From Monoplex corrugatus (Eukaryota; Mollusca; Gastropoda; Littorinimorpha; Ranellidae), in NCBI GenBank assembly GCA_030674185.1, contig JAPXFY010000016.1, positions 49,475,250 to 49,539,249 on the forward strand: DNA of 64,000 nucleotides, given 5' to 3'. The position numbers were made by a program, and so were the translations under genes. Shown here one piece after another: positions 52,937 to 60,444 of the stretch (position 1 is the stretch's first letter; each line of letters starts with the position of its first letter). Under the pieces are notes generated by a model. The model did not search any database, was not told the DNA's origin, and saw nothing but the letters and a program-made list of their open reading frames with translations.

Positions 52937-55189
52937 GTGATTCCTCTGTGTGTGTGCATGTATGTTTCAAAAATGTTTTATCTTGTTTATGGGTTGGATC
53001 TTTAGCAGTAAATCTTTGAACACCTGATGCAGTGTGAGAGGGAAATTATATGCACATACATTTTACTTGTCCTGATTGATAAGTAGTAGTATAAGGTTTA
53101 ACTAGGTTTTTTTTTCTCAGCCCTGATTCTCTCTGTGTGTTTGAATGCAACACAGATTTAAACATTTTCACATAGATTTAAACACTTTCACTCCCTCACC
53201 CTATCCACCAGCTGCCTTCTGGATAGGATAAGGCAATGAAAGGATTAATTTTGTGATTTAGAGAAATGTTAGATTTGAAATGCCAGGAATGTGAAGGCTG
53301 AACAGAAAGGGATTTTTCAAAAAAGTTATCATCATTGATATAAAGCACTTCCCATGTTATTTAAATTCTATTCCTTAAATGACAAGTAGAGAAATGAGAG
53401 AAGTAGTAAGAAACTCTGAGGAGAGGTGGAACACGGAAGATTCTTTCAGGGGAAACCCTCCCTCAAGCAAGCGTTTTGGTCCTGAATTCTTAGGGAGCAG
53501 GACAGCTTCTAGGTCATGACTTCTGGATGCCCTTCTGCTGTTGCCATTTATTTTTTCACAATACACATTATGCAGGGGCTGTGGGTTGAACTCTGAGGGT
53601 GGTCCACAGTTTTTTTTTCAAGGGGACAGGTGTGTTTTAAAGTATCTGCAGTGGCCCATTAGCTTTCCTGTACATGAGTTTGAACCAGTAGCGCCAGGTG
53701 GTTAGGCATCACAAGGCCATGTCACCCTTGTGATGAATGCTGTTGGACACCAGCTGTACACAGGGAAATTGTAAGAATTGCAAAGTTCTCTTTTATGCCT
53801 CCTTGATCAGATCCCGCTGGAACTCTTTTCAGCTACTTCTGTCATTGCCTGTTGGGCTCTGGTCCTTTTTTTTCTTGGAAATGGAGAGCTGTTTCATGAG
53901 GTCATAGGTAATTGTGCTTACCAACCCCCTTGTTCCACCCTCTGTTGTGAGGACTTTGGCTTGGAAGCCAGATTTCCTCAGGTTGGTGGCTATCCTGGTG
54001 TACTTTTCAGTCTTATAGAAATAGGTTTCCACCATTCTACGTTCATATATATATATATATATATATTAAGTGTATGGGTGCAGAATTATTGTCAATGATT
54101 TAATATCATTGATATTAAATCATTGTCTGACAATAATTCTGCACCCCAACCATAACCAGTTCAGTCCTTTCAGCATTTACAACTATAAAATTGGCTTTAT
54201 CATCCAGTTGTTTTAAACTTGGATAACGTATGAATATTGTACATACCAGTGGATGTGTTCAGATACTATTGTGTAATGCTGTCACTCAGAACATTATGCA
54301 TGCATAAGTGCATACAGGCTGCTGTATTCACAAAGCTGGAGAAAAGTGAAATTACTGTTTAGTGGAAGTGGTGATGATGTGGGCCCTATAGTGTCTGGGT
54401 GAGAGAGGGGCATGTGAATTGTACTTACATTGTGAGGAAAGGCAGGGCCATGATCATTTTGGATCTTCGCCTTCACTTGGCACCTGTGATGTCAGTGCAT
54501 ATGGAATTCATTCTGAGCATGTCATCTTGAGAAACTGAAACTGAAAAACTTCAGTGGAAAGATATGTTATTTGCTGTAGCTTTTGTTTGCAATATAAAAA
54601 TGGGAAGACATGCTTGCTGTACTGTTTGTTTGCAATATAAAAATGGGAAGACACATCACTTGTTGTAGCTTTTGCTAGCAATATGAAAATGGGAAGGCAT
54701 ATTACTTACTGCAGTATTGTATATGTTTTGAAATGGTTATAGCCCTGATAGGGCTTTGAGCAATCCGCTGGGCTTTAAACAAAAGTAATGATAACTTACT
54801 GTAGCTTTTGTTTGCAGTATAAAAAATGGGAAAACGCACTTGCTGTACCTTTTGTTTGCAATATAAAAATGAGAAGATGTGTTCCTTGCAATACATTACG
54901 AGTGTAATGCTCATTATATGATCCTTGTAAAAGTTGTATATATCACACTAATTCATTTTTTTTTCTTCTTCATCATTAACAGGTGCAGAGTGTGGCAAAC
55001 CAGTTTTCTGCAGCTGGTAACTCCAAGTTGGAAGTCAGGTTTAAACTAATTTTGTCCACTTTGGAAATGGAGGGCTTTGTAAGTCCCCAGACTGTTGAGC
55101 ATTTCGTTAACCGACCTATACTGCGTCAGAGAAATGCAAAGGTATCACAGAGCTTCAAGACAAGGTTGAAATCACCAGTAAAGAGATAA
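36340..55189 (+). CDS. PTCD2: PTCD2, mitochondrial pentatricopeptide-repeat protein, nine exons
   Basis: Coding exons are 36340-36406, 37604-37696, 39425-39623, 41101-41215, 42171-42347, 45657-45770, 47827-47901, 49396-49509 and 54983-55189. Sum 1161 bases, 386 aa plus stop; human PTCD2 is about 388. All introns are GT-AG and every phase joins without a break. The N-terminus [20 protein letters not shown] is rich in Arg, Trp and Phe with no acid, as in a mitochondrial presequence. It is followed by [19 protein letters not shown], which marks PTCD2. [14 protein letters not shown] and [17 protein letters not shown] are the helix pairs of its degenerate PPR repeats (about residues 120-260). In mammals PTCD2 acts in mitochondrial RNA processing, notably of cytochrome b transcripts; that role is assumed here. 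A TGA lies in frame three codons upstream of the ATG. Confidence 0.93.
36407..37450. other. PTCD2 intron 1 sequence, no feature recognised
   Basis: AT-rich, with no repeat family found elsewhere in the window. Its position next to the promoter makes regulatory content possible, but I cannot point to a site. Confidence 0.4.
37441..37594. repeat. (GT)n microsatellite before PTCD2 exon 2
   Basis: Interrupted GT repeats end 9 bp before the acceptor AG, replacing the usual pyrimidine tract except for TTTTCTTC. Confidence 0.95.
37604..37696 (+). CDS. PTCD2: PTCD2 exon 2
   Basis: Encodes [20 protein letters not shown] through RLANKM. The acceptor ttttcttcag directly follows a GT microsatellite. 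The donor is ATGG|gtaata. Confidence 0.92.
38115..38340 (+). repeat. SINE family A, 5' part
   Basis: GTAGTCAAATTGGTAATTG (A box), GGCTTTGATCC (B box), then GGTCAACATGTGTACAGACC and AAAGATCTTGTAAATCATG. The tail of the family appears separately at 38926-39130. Confidence 0.72.
38520..38925 (+). repeat. Dispersed retroposon family B copy
   Basis: Runs from the CATTCACCTGTATG block through TTGGGTACATATGTTTAG, TAGGTAATTTAGG and TGGTTATAGCCCTGATATGG to CTTTAAACAACAATAACG. The A-rich tail with AAC/AAT steps suggests the 3' end of a retroposon. Confidence 0.75.
38926..39130 (+). repeat. SINE family A tail
   Basis: CAAGATAATGGAATGTGGTC, AGCTTCAGTTCTCTGTGCTC and GTGTTTGGAGAATGGTACTA match the tail of the full copy at 17650-17815. 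With 38115-38340 it may be one SINE split by the family B insertion. Confidence 0.65.
39131..40318. other. PTCD2 introns 2-3 around exon 3, otherwise unremarkable
   Basis: Apart from exon 3 there is a short (CAACAAA)n-like stretch at 39776-39810. No element recognised. Confidence 0.5.
39425..39623 (+). CDS. PTCD2: PTCD2 exon 3
   Basis: Encodes [20 protein letters not shown] through PSATQSQ. The acceptor is tgttttcag and the donor AGAA|gtgagc. Reading past the donor gives an immediate TGA, which fits exon 4 joining here. Confidence 0.9.
40319..40486. repeat. (CT)n microsatellite
   Basis: CTGT/CTCT repeats, purest at 40385-40475, in PTCD2 intron 3. Confidence 0.95.
41101..41215 (+). CDS. PTCD2: PTCD2 exon 4
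   Basis: Encodes [20 protein letters not shown] through SLYSDR. The acceptor is attctttcag and the donor AGA|gtatgt. FGPLLFRL is a PTCD2 hallmark. Confidence 0.93.
41385..41650 (+). repeat. Family C copy
   Basis: GGTTGGTTCTTTCGATAGAG starts it; CTTGCCAGCGCACAGGATTT and GGGGAGTCTGCCAGTTAA follow. The 3' part is lost. Confidence 0.7.
41735..42115 (+). repeat. Dispersed retroposon family B copy
   Basis: CCATTCACCTGTATGTG through TTAGGTAATTTAGG-like, GGACAGAGTGGTCAGCGC and GGTTATAGCCTTGATATGG to CTTTAAACAAAAATAACAATG. It ends 55 bp before exon 5. Confidence 0.75.
42171..42347 (+). CDS. PTCD2: PTCD2 exon 5, PPR helices
   Basis: Encodes [20 protein letters not shown] through LAMAALYQL, a PPR-like helix pair. 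The acceptor is ggcatgcag and the donor TTG|gtacgt, 55 bp before a GT microsatellite. Confidence 0.93.
42403..43135. repeat. Long GT-rich microsatellite region
   Basis: A (GT)n block at 42403-42710, a G-run at 42798-42812, and GT-rich repeats to 43135. The latter include a 42-48 bp tandem unit with GTAGGGCTATGTGTGTGTTT at about 42992, 43031 and 43076. Confidence 0.93.
43320..43735 (+). repeat. Dispersed repeat family F
   Basis: Blocks such as AGTGATAGTTCTGTTACTGC and AAGGCACAGGTGGCATTTTC have counterparts at 34990-35050 and 35283-35320, in the same order. With the inverted arms there, this may be the interior of a DNA transposon. Confidence 0.5.
43960..44290 (-). repeat. SINE family A copy
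   Basis: Plus-strand landmarks are TGGCTACTGACATGACTTAC, GAAGGGGATTTAGGCTC and CACCCTTTTCCCACCAG. A 46-bp piece (GACCTGGGAGATAGGAAAAA) is triplicated at 44087-44180. Confidence 0.75.
44330..45150. other. PTCD2 intron 5 sequence, no feature recognised
   Basis: No repeat family or exon recognised. Confidence 0.5.
45151..45330. mobile_element. Palindromic MITE (family D), well preserved
   Basis: TTAA at 45151-45154 opens the copy and GGGTTAT at 45324-45330 closes it. The inner arms GACTCCCTTACCCTATCCAC and its complement meet at CTAGCTTCCTGCAGGAAGC. The order of arms shows nested hairpins. Confidence 0.8.
45460..45656. repeat. (GT)n repeat with duplicated exon 6 acceptor
   Basis: GTGTTCTATCAGAATTCAGC at 45615-45633 is repeated as GTTCTATTAGAATTCAGC at 45648-45664. 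The real acceptor lies in the second. Use of the first would add 31 bases and break the frame. Confidence 0.88.
45657..45770 (+). CDS. PTCD2: PTCD2 exon 6
   Basis: Encodes [20 protein letters not shown] through LALRQ. The acceptor chosen is tctattag|AATTCAG, which keeps phase and the conserved LNS. A second near-identical acceptor block lies 31 bp upstream. Confidence 0.9.
45955..46325 (-). repeat. Dispersed retroposon family B copy
   Basis: TTTAAAGCCCAGCCAACTGC, CAGGACTATAACCAATTTAG and GATATGCCCGTGGTGTTGCC match the other minus-strand copies. Confidence 0.75.
46326..46560 (+). repeat. Family C copy
   Basis: CTTTTGATAGAGCCATAGGC, GAGTTCAGTCCCAGCC and GTGGTGTCAGCTTAATATTTC are present. The copy stops at the TTTTGCCAGCACACAAGG block. 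Confidence 0.7.
46610..46945. repeat. tRNA-related SINE family E copy
   Basis: CATCAGTGGCCACAAGG, GATGCTGTAGAATTTC and CAGCTGTGTGGTCCAAGCC match the copies at 61684 and 62050. The tRNA-like end (right side, minus strand) has decayed. Confidence 0.65.
47040..47112 (+). repeat. tRNA-Arg-like sequence, pseudo or SINE head
   Basis: GGATAGCGCACTGGACTTCT followed by GATCC forms an anticodon arm with loop CTTCTGA (anticodon TCT). The T-loop reads TTCATATCC. The T-stem has a mismatch and the acceptor arms do not pair, so it is not a functional tRNA gene. Confidence 0.6.
47128..47480 (+). repeat. Family C copy, nearly full length
   Basis: Runs from GTTGGTTAGCTCTTTTGATA to CCCTCTTGAATGAACTCC. It has an internal duplication of the CTTGCCAATGCACAGG block (47295 and 47355). 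Confidence 0.72.
47827..47901 (+). CDS. PTCD2: PTCD2 exon 7
   Basis: Encodes [20 protein letters not shown] and FKNIK. The acceptor is gtggttgcag and the donor AAG|gtaaat, followed 20 bp later by a short GA repeat. Confidence 0.92.
48045..48400 (-). repeat. SINE family A copy
   Basis: CACTTTGCATCTTTGGGAGG, CTGACTGGATCTTTAACATG and GAAGGGGATTTAGACACTGG are in family order. It lies in PTCD2 intron 7. Confidence 0.75.
48532..48770 (+). repeat. Family C fragment
   Basis: GCTGGCTCATTGGTTATC, GCCTGTTCTGTGCCAGG and CCTCTTGAACAAATTC suggest a decayed copy. The middle is missing. Confidence 0.5.
48775..49370 (+). repeat. SINE family A copy split by a LINE fragment
   Basis: The head (TAGTCAAAAGGGTAAATGTC, GGTCAGCATGTATGCAGACC) runs to 48924. 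The body resumes at 49149 with TGTGTGTATATGCATGC and continues through CATTAAAGATCCTATAAGCC. The insert is 48925-49148. Confidence 0.82.
48925..49148 (-). mobile_element. RTE-like LINE 3' fragment with 9-bp target duplication
   Basis: TGTGTGTAT occurs at 48916-48924 and again at 49149-49157, flanking the insert. On the minus strand it encodes [19 protein letters not shown] and [14 protein letters not shown] and ends in (GAT)n, matching the relic at 9705-10375. The copy is severely 5'-truncated. Confidence 0.88.
49396..49509 (+). CDS. PTCD2: PTCD2 exon 8
   Basis: Encodes [20 protein letters not shown] through RHRVLYSDT. The donor is ACACA|gtgagt. The exon end and donor are the apparent seed of the 43-bp minisatellite that fills the start of intron 8. 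Confidence 0.92.
49510..52285 (+). repeat. 43-bp minisatellite seeded at the PTCD2 exon 8 donor, about 64 copies
   Basis: The unit is TGTACTTGTACATTTCAGCA plus CTGTTGTCTTCACTCTGATACAG. The array starts at the donor itself: exon 8 ends TACTCTGACACA|gtgagtac, and each unit repeats CACTCTGATACAGTGTAC or CTGACACAGTGAGTAC. Every unit also carries tacatttcag, an acceptor-like motif. The piece between the two motifs is 24 bases, stop-free in the exon 8 frame. Copies are very similar, with a rough patch at 50630-51130. Confidence 0.95.
52286..52770. other. PTCD2 intron 8 sequence, no feature recognised
   Basis: No repeat or exon recognised. Confidence 0.5.
52771..52933. repeat. (TA)n/(GT)n compound microsatellite
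   Basis: ATATAT runs at 52798-52856 are followed by a GT array to 52933. Confidence 0.95.
53178..53248. mobile_element. Minimal family D hairpin MITE, 71 bp
   Basis: TTAA at 53178-53181 and 53245-53248 bracket a single imperfect hairpin: CACTCCCTCACCCTATCC pairs with GGATAGGATAAGGCAATG around CAGCTGCCTTCT. This is the inner unit without the outer arms. Confidence 0.7.
53249..54074. other. PTCD2 intron 8 sequence, no feature recognised
   Basis: No known family. An (AT)n run lies at 54045-54066. Confidence 0.5.
54075..54148. repeat. 74-bp near-perfect hairpin
   Basis: TGGGTGCAGAATTATTGTCA and its complement TGACAATAATTCTGCACCCC lie at the ends, with ATGATTTAATATCA and TTGATATTAAATCAT inside. 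Only a few bases remain unpaired. Confidence 0.9.
54555..54880 (+). repeat. Tandem repeat of about 50 bp, five copies, interrupted
   Basis: TTTGTTTGCAATATAAAAAT plus GGGAAGAC recurs at about 54581, 54626, 54672 (variant), 54809 and 54851. A family B fragment at 54712-54793 sits within one unit. Confidence 0.85.
54712..54793 (+). mobile_element. 5'-truncated family B retroposon with 8-bp target duplication
   Basis: ACTTACTG at 54704-54711 recurs at 54794-54801. The insert is only the 3' end of family B (GGTTATAGCCCTGATAGGGC to CTTTAAACAAAAGTAATGATA). 5' truncation and a short target duplication indicate LINE-type priming. Confidence 0.85.
54983..55189 (+). CDS. PTCD2: PTCD2 exon 9 (stop codon)
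   Basis: Encodes [20 protein letters not shown] through KSPVKR and TAA at 55187-55189. The acceptor is cattaacag. A basic C-terminal tail follows the last helices, as in other PTCD2 proteins. Confidence 0.92.
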   Translation: MQSVANQFSAAGNSKLEVRFKLILSTLEMEGFVSPQTVEHFVNRPILRQRNAKVSQSFKTRLKSPVKR

Positions 55190-55193
55190 TAAA
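55188..55193 (+). terminator. PTCD2: PTCD2 poly(A) signal overlapping the stop codon
   Basis: AATAAA shares its first two bases with the TAA stop. T/GT-rich TATTTTTGTTTGTAATT follows at 55202-55219. If used, the 3' UTR would be only about 20 bases. Confidence 0.5.
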
Positions 55194-55264
55194 CGAATGA
55201 AGTATATTTTTGTTTGTAATTAGTAGTCATGGAATTGCATGTGTAGGAACGAATGTGAACTCCA

Positions 55265-55610
55265 ATTCCTAGCTACATCCTCATTCTCCGCATCATTATG
55301 TGCCCCGCTGCCTGGCGTTGGTGACCATGGCCCTCCATACATATGTATCCTTTGTCGCTGCAAGTACATCTCCCATCCTCCCCGTCCACAGCCACCCTGC
55401 AAGTCCATCCAATATTTTCTCCATTGGTCTGCCTGGAGTTCTCTTTCCCTCCAGATTTCTGTTGCGACCAGGTGCTCTAATTTCTCTTTCCTCATAGAAT
55501 GTATAAAAAATGTTGCTTGTCTTTTCCTGATCTTCTTTATTAATGATTTTCTTGTGTCTGCCTCCTACAAGACTGTCTCATTCGTTTCCTTTGCTGTTCA
55601 TGGAACATAC
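55265..55610 (-). pseudogene. RTE-like LINE 3' fragment
   Basis: On the minus strand it resembles the relic at 9705-10375: ...FINDFL-equivalent, MRKEKLEHLVATEIWRE and the DLQGGCGRGG region in shifted frames. It ends at CATAATGATGCGG near 55295. Confidence 0.7.
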
Positions 55611-55785
55611 CTAAAACCCTGTAGTAGTGAGCAAGGTACCTGCAGGTGTTGGTAGCAAGTGTCACTTGGTAGTGAGCCAGGTTCCTATTGGTAGTGAGCC
55701 AGTTTCCTATTGGTAGTGAGCCAGTTTCCAAATGGTAGTGAGCCAGGTTCCTATTGGTAGTGAGCAAGGTTCCTACAGGGCCATG
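55611..55785. repeat. 22-bp tandem repeat, about six copies
   Basis: The unit is GGTAGTGAGCCAGGTTCCTA plus TT, with variants GTTTCCAAAT and CAAGGTTCC. Confidence 0.85.
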
Positions 55786-55889
55786 GTGATGACAGAGTTG
55801 GTAAATGACAGAAATAGTGTAGATTGAAGAAGGGAGGAGACGATGATCTGCCATTCACTCAGAAATTGTGCCAGCACTCTCCCTACTAC

Positions 55890-56305
55890 AATTATAAATC
55901 GTTCTTGTATAATGCTACTCTCCAACTCATTTTGACTCATTGCTCATTACACATAATCAGACTTTTAAGTGGAAGCACAGAGTACTCAAGCTGTTAGGTG
56001 AGCTAATCTCACTCCACTGTTTGTCGCACAATCTGCATCTTTGGTGGGCATGCATGCTGGGCGTTTTCATGTTTCCATAAGCTTTCCACTGGCATGACTT
56101 AAAGATCTTTAACATACATATTTGATATTCTGCATGTGTATATATAAAAAGGGGGTTTAGGCACTGGCAGGTCAGCAAACATGCTTACCTGGGAGGTCAG
56201 ATGAATCTCCACCCTTTACCCACCTGGCGGAGGTATCCGGATGGAGCGAATCCAGAACTTCTCACTGGAAGTCATATGTTTATCCACTTGACTTTCATGC
56301 CCATT
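55890..56305 (-). repeat. SINE family A copy, nearly full length
   Basis: From TCATTACACATAATCAGAC through CATCTTTGGTGGGCATGC, AAAGGGGGTTTAGGCACTGG and CTCCACCCTTTACCCACC to ATCCACTTGACTTTCATGCC, where the tRNA-like head begins on the minus strand. Confidence 0.8.
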
Positions 56306-56388
56306 GCATGAACATATAAAAACTACGGCTGTTCCTGTGATTCAGTCAAGACAACATCAACTGTCATCATTGACATACAGTTTGCGAC

Positions 56389-57324
56389 TTAATCCTTTCA
56401 CCGCCAATGGTGCCTTTTGGCGACAGTACGGCAGACTGCCGATGTCGCCAAAATGCGACAATAGGGTCCATTACTCTCTGACTTACTGCTCTTAATTGTG
56501 GGAGGCTGGAAAGGCCTTATTTTGTACACATGACAAGGGAATCCCCAGCTATTCTTACACGCCATCTTTTTGGTGCTTCGACAAGTTTACAGCGACTTTT
56601 TTCCAAGATTGTTTATTCAAAATGGCTGCCTCGACAAGAAAACGTCAGTTCTTCACTACTGAGTAGGTGAATGAGCATTTGAGACTGCAACTGGGCAAGG
56701 AAGATGCAGAATCAGATGAGGAATACGCAGTAGATGAAGATGAACCGTCTTTCTTCGAGCAGACAAGTGACAGTGATAGTGAAGTGGAGGTACTGTGTGG
56801 CCAGCCAATGAAGCAGTCGCTCACGCAACACCCTGTACTTCTGCTGTTCTCACTGACACTGACAGGGATGGTGAGAGGGGAGAGTGTACTACAGAAGTGA
56901 CAGTTTCAGTGCCAAGTAAATGCAGCGGAAAATGACCCAACCATGGTCAAAGGTCAACCACAGGCCTACGCCGGCGAGGAAGAGGGCATGGCGACCGCAG
57001 AGGGAGAACAGCTGTACTGCAGCACTGTTTGTCTTGTAAATGTCTTCGTTTTTGTCCATACCGGGTTCAAGTGCAAAATTTGCATTGAAAAAAAAATCAT
57101 AATCCACATCAAAATTCAAAATCAGTCCGTCACATACACATACTTTATTGTTGCATAATCCCGAACTTCTTTCTTTAAAAAACAAAAAAACAAAGCAATT
57201 TGGTTCAGAAATAAGAAAGTTACAGTCATTTGAAGTCGGTAGGTGCATTTTCCTTGTTTTTTCTGTAAAACAGCTGGCGCTGAGGACTTTAACATTCTAG
57301 AATCACTGGCGGTGAAGGGGTTAA
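56389..57324 (+). mobile_element. Internally deleted piggyBac-type element
   Basis: TTAA at 56389-56392 and 57321-57324. The terminal inverted repeats are TCCTTTCACCGCCAATG and the complement of CACTGGCGGTGAAGGGG, 14 of 17 matching. A strong subterminal hairpin (TTTTGGCGACA with TGTCGCCAAAA) lies at 56416-56454. It keeps only the start of a transposase-like gene. Confidence 0.82.
56622..56900 (+). pseudogene. Remnant piggyBac transposase N-terminus
   Basis: ATG at 56622 opens MAASTRKRQFFTTE and meets TAG at 56664-56666. In the same frame follow EHLRLQLGKEDAESDEEYAV and a Ser/Asp/Glu-rich run ending SDSDSEVEVL. An acidic, low-complexity N-terminus is usual in piggyBac transposases. The catalytic DDD domain is absent. 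Confidence 0.65.
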
Positions 57325-57899
57325 AACAGTGCTATACAGGATAAGATCTATCTGAATCTAACTTAGCAAGATAAAACCACCACCAGTCAAAACACAAGTT
57401 GCACTTAGATTTTCTCCTGCATGAAAGAGAGCAGCATAGAAAATGAAGATCATCCAATCCCTAAACAGTCTACTCAATAATACTAATACTACATCTGAGC
57501 ATTTAATTTATTTTGGCATAATTATGACATCATTCCATTGGAAACAGAAAACACTAGATGGTTTTTACTCTGAGCAAAATCTATAAAATTCTGGCTGCAA
57601 GTCACATAGGACCACACAGTGAAATCATGCAGCTTGTCATGATATACATATACTGTCATGAGCTATTTAGCCAAGTAGGCGGGACTGACATACATCAGTT
57701 CAGTCAATGCTCCTATGATTAAATCATTTATCGTAACCAAGTTTTAATGATACATCCATCTGTGTGGTCAGGAAGTTTGAACCTCACCTTCAAAAATATG
57801 TCCTTAAAACGAACACTATAAATCATTTTACAGTGTTGTCCTTATCTTGCTGACTGAGTTTAAAACACTCAACTCTGAATTGAAGCAAGAAAAATCACA
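57325..57899. other. Intergenic DNA, no feature recognised
   Basis: No repeat family or exon recognised. Confidence 0.5.
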
Positions 57900-58531
57900 T
57901 ACCATAATTTCCTGCCTTTAAGGTGACACAGTGCATAAGTCCGCCAACTTTTAAAAGGATTTTTATTTTGTTGAGAGATAAAGCGCATATATCCAATACA
58001 GTGCACATAAACAGAGAAAAAAATCAAATGTTACAGATATTCTAACTCCACCCATCTTGCTTTGCATGAAAAAAAAGCTGTCCTCATTTTCTTAAACGTG
58101 CTCAGTTCTATCTTCTGTTTTCTCCATTTGCAGGCTGCGGACTCGTTGATTACCCCAGTTCTAAGGCAGCCCTTAAATTTCCTTTTCCTTCAGCAAATGC
58201 AAAAGCTTTCAGTTTCAATTCAGTGTCAGATGCTATTTGCTTAGACTTCAGTATGATATAGACCTATAGTTCAACGAGACTTATGACTGTCAGATCGAGA
58301 CTGAAAGTTCAACTGTAATTAATGTGGGAGCGATAGTTCAGTGTGAGCTATTATAAGTTGTTGTCTGTTGTCTGTTTTGTATGTTTTACAAGGCCAAATA
58401 CAGGTGAGTAATTATATGTTTCAGCAGTTGGCCACTCTATTTTATGCACAGATAAGGCACTGTTAACCGATAAGGCAGAGGGTAAAAGTTCAGTAAAACA
58501 AGTTGTGTCTTGTAGGCCAGAAATTATGGTA
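57900..58531. mobile_element. TIR DNA element, possibly pogo/Tigger-like
   Basis: The left end TACCATAATTTCCTGCC (57900) matches the complement of the right end GGCCAGAAATTATGGTA (to 58531), with TA at both edges. The start resembles TIRs of pogo-like elements of the Tc1-mariner group, from memory. No transposase remains. The short frame at 58062-58244 inside it has no support. Confidence 0.62.
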
Positions 58532-60444
58532 ATGAAACAAAAACCTTATGATTCCAGCCTATAACTTACAAGGAATCATGAAGCATGGTACAGTAATTGT
58601 TCCCCATTCACTGCAAAGTCTTGATATTTCAATACAACCTTCCAAACATCACAAACCATTAAGCCACATTACTGGGTAACTGTATTCTTTAGGAGTCTGA
58701 TATTTGCCATCAGTAATATTACCAGATTTAGTCTGAAAATCAGGTCTAAGGCCTCCCTTTTTTTTTAATCTAGATTCTCTTCCACCTTTTTATACTCTTT
58801 GAGCAAGCTCTGATTTGTGTTTTAACACAGACATACATATAAACACATGCACACACTGACAAGTGACATGCACACACACACACACACTGGTCTTGTCATG
58901 TGGTCACACATTTATTCTGCCAACAATTGAACAAAACATTTATTCTGAATGACAGTATTACGTAGCATGAATGACAGCATTAGTAGCATGAACAGGTTTA
59001 ACTTCCTCTGTAATACAATAGGTCAAAACACTGATGAATCACTGATTCAAACTACTGTATCAAAAGATTGTAAAGACAGGTCACCAAAGACATGTCAGCA
59101 TAACTAGGCCAGTTGACAATGACAGCGAAGAGATAAATGGAGACTTCACATATGTTTTATCTGTCATCTATAGATGGCACAAAAATACTTTTCCATGACT
59201 ACAGCAACTAAAACACAGCCCAGCTGTAACTGCCCAGCATTTTTCATCCCCTCTCTTTGTGTAACTATTCTGCATGTTGTGAAGCAAGCGACCATGACAT
59301 TTACTTGTGGTTTGGTATCATTTGGTACTATCAAACACAGTCTGACAGACATACATCAACTTAGTGTGCAGGTGCATGTAGCGGTTGTTAAAATCTGAAC
59401 AACTGGCACAGAACAGGTACAGGAACTGTTAGGAATTTGGCTTTAACTGACAGCATGACAACTGAAAACATGATAGGCACATGACAACAGTGGGGCACCC
59501 GAGTGACTTGCACTACCAGACAGCTGGGGGATCATGTCAGACCCTCCACATTCGTCTTTTGTACCGATAGCACACAAGAGTGATAAAATGCATGTTTCTA
59601 TGTTGTAATCTGGTTTTCACATGAAAATGTGACACATATGACAATTTGGTGACAATGACACGTTTCACTGTAAGACATGTTAAATCTGTGATACATATTA
59701 CAGTATACTCTCTTGTGAACATGCTTTCCAAATTTCACTTTCCTTAATGGTCATATAGGTTTGCCATGACCAGTGAACCTCATACACACACCTTTTGAGG
59801 TTAACACATTAACAAGGAAGAGTAGGAGTTTAGAGAAACCTGAATACATGAGGGTTAAAACCTTCCCATTCAGTCTAATACCAACACACTGATATGAACC
59901 GATTGTAAATTCAAACAAAATCATGAAAAAAACACCTAGCCATTTACAATACCTCTTGCTGACACATAAAAATGATACCATAATATACATTACAATAATT
60001 CAAAAGAATAGGCAAGAGTATCCACTAAGGAAAGGCATCTGATTTATTCCACATGCTCTTTTGGCACAAAAATGACCCTGCTATCTCCAAGACATTAGTA
60101 TCAGTCATCATCACATCTTGATCTTCCTTTGACTTAACATGGGCACTAATTTTGGAACTCTCTTATGGACCACATGATATTCTTTGAATCAACATTAAAA
60201 CTTGTTATCTTTTCACTGCCTTAACTTTTTACAAGTAGGAGGAATCGTCAGTGATTGAAAAAGAAAGTGTGATGAACAGAGCAACACTCTTTGAATCCAC
60301 TGTTAACATATACAAGCATAGAAAAAAAAATCTTTTTCTAGATAGATACAAATCATTCAAGAACATCTTTCTCGCAACATCTTTCACATACAAGACAAAT
60401 TAAAAAATGGAAAAAAAAAATAAAACAGACATTCTCAACCACAT
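58532..60444 (-). other. Probable 3' UTR of the minus-strand gene
   Basis: Apart from a short CA run at 58870-58888, no dispersed repeat is seen over 1.9 kb, unusual for this window. On the minus strand AATAAA appears near 58911 and 58940 and again near 60052. A long, repeat-poor 3' UTR downstream of the exon at 60445-60576 would explain this. Confidence 0.4.

Noticed and set aside
58062..58244. Alternative last exon of PTCD2 after an acceptor-like tttgcag at 58130
   Set aside because: It lies inside a TIR DNA element, PTCD2 already has a conserved ending at 55189, and the peptide shows no family signature.
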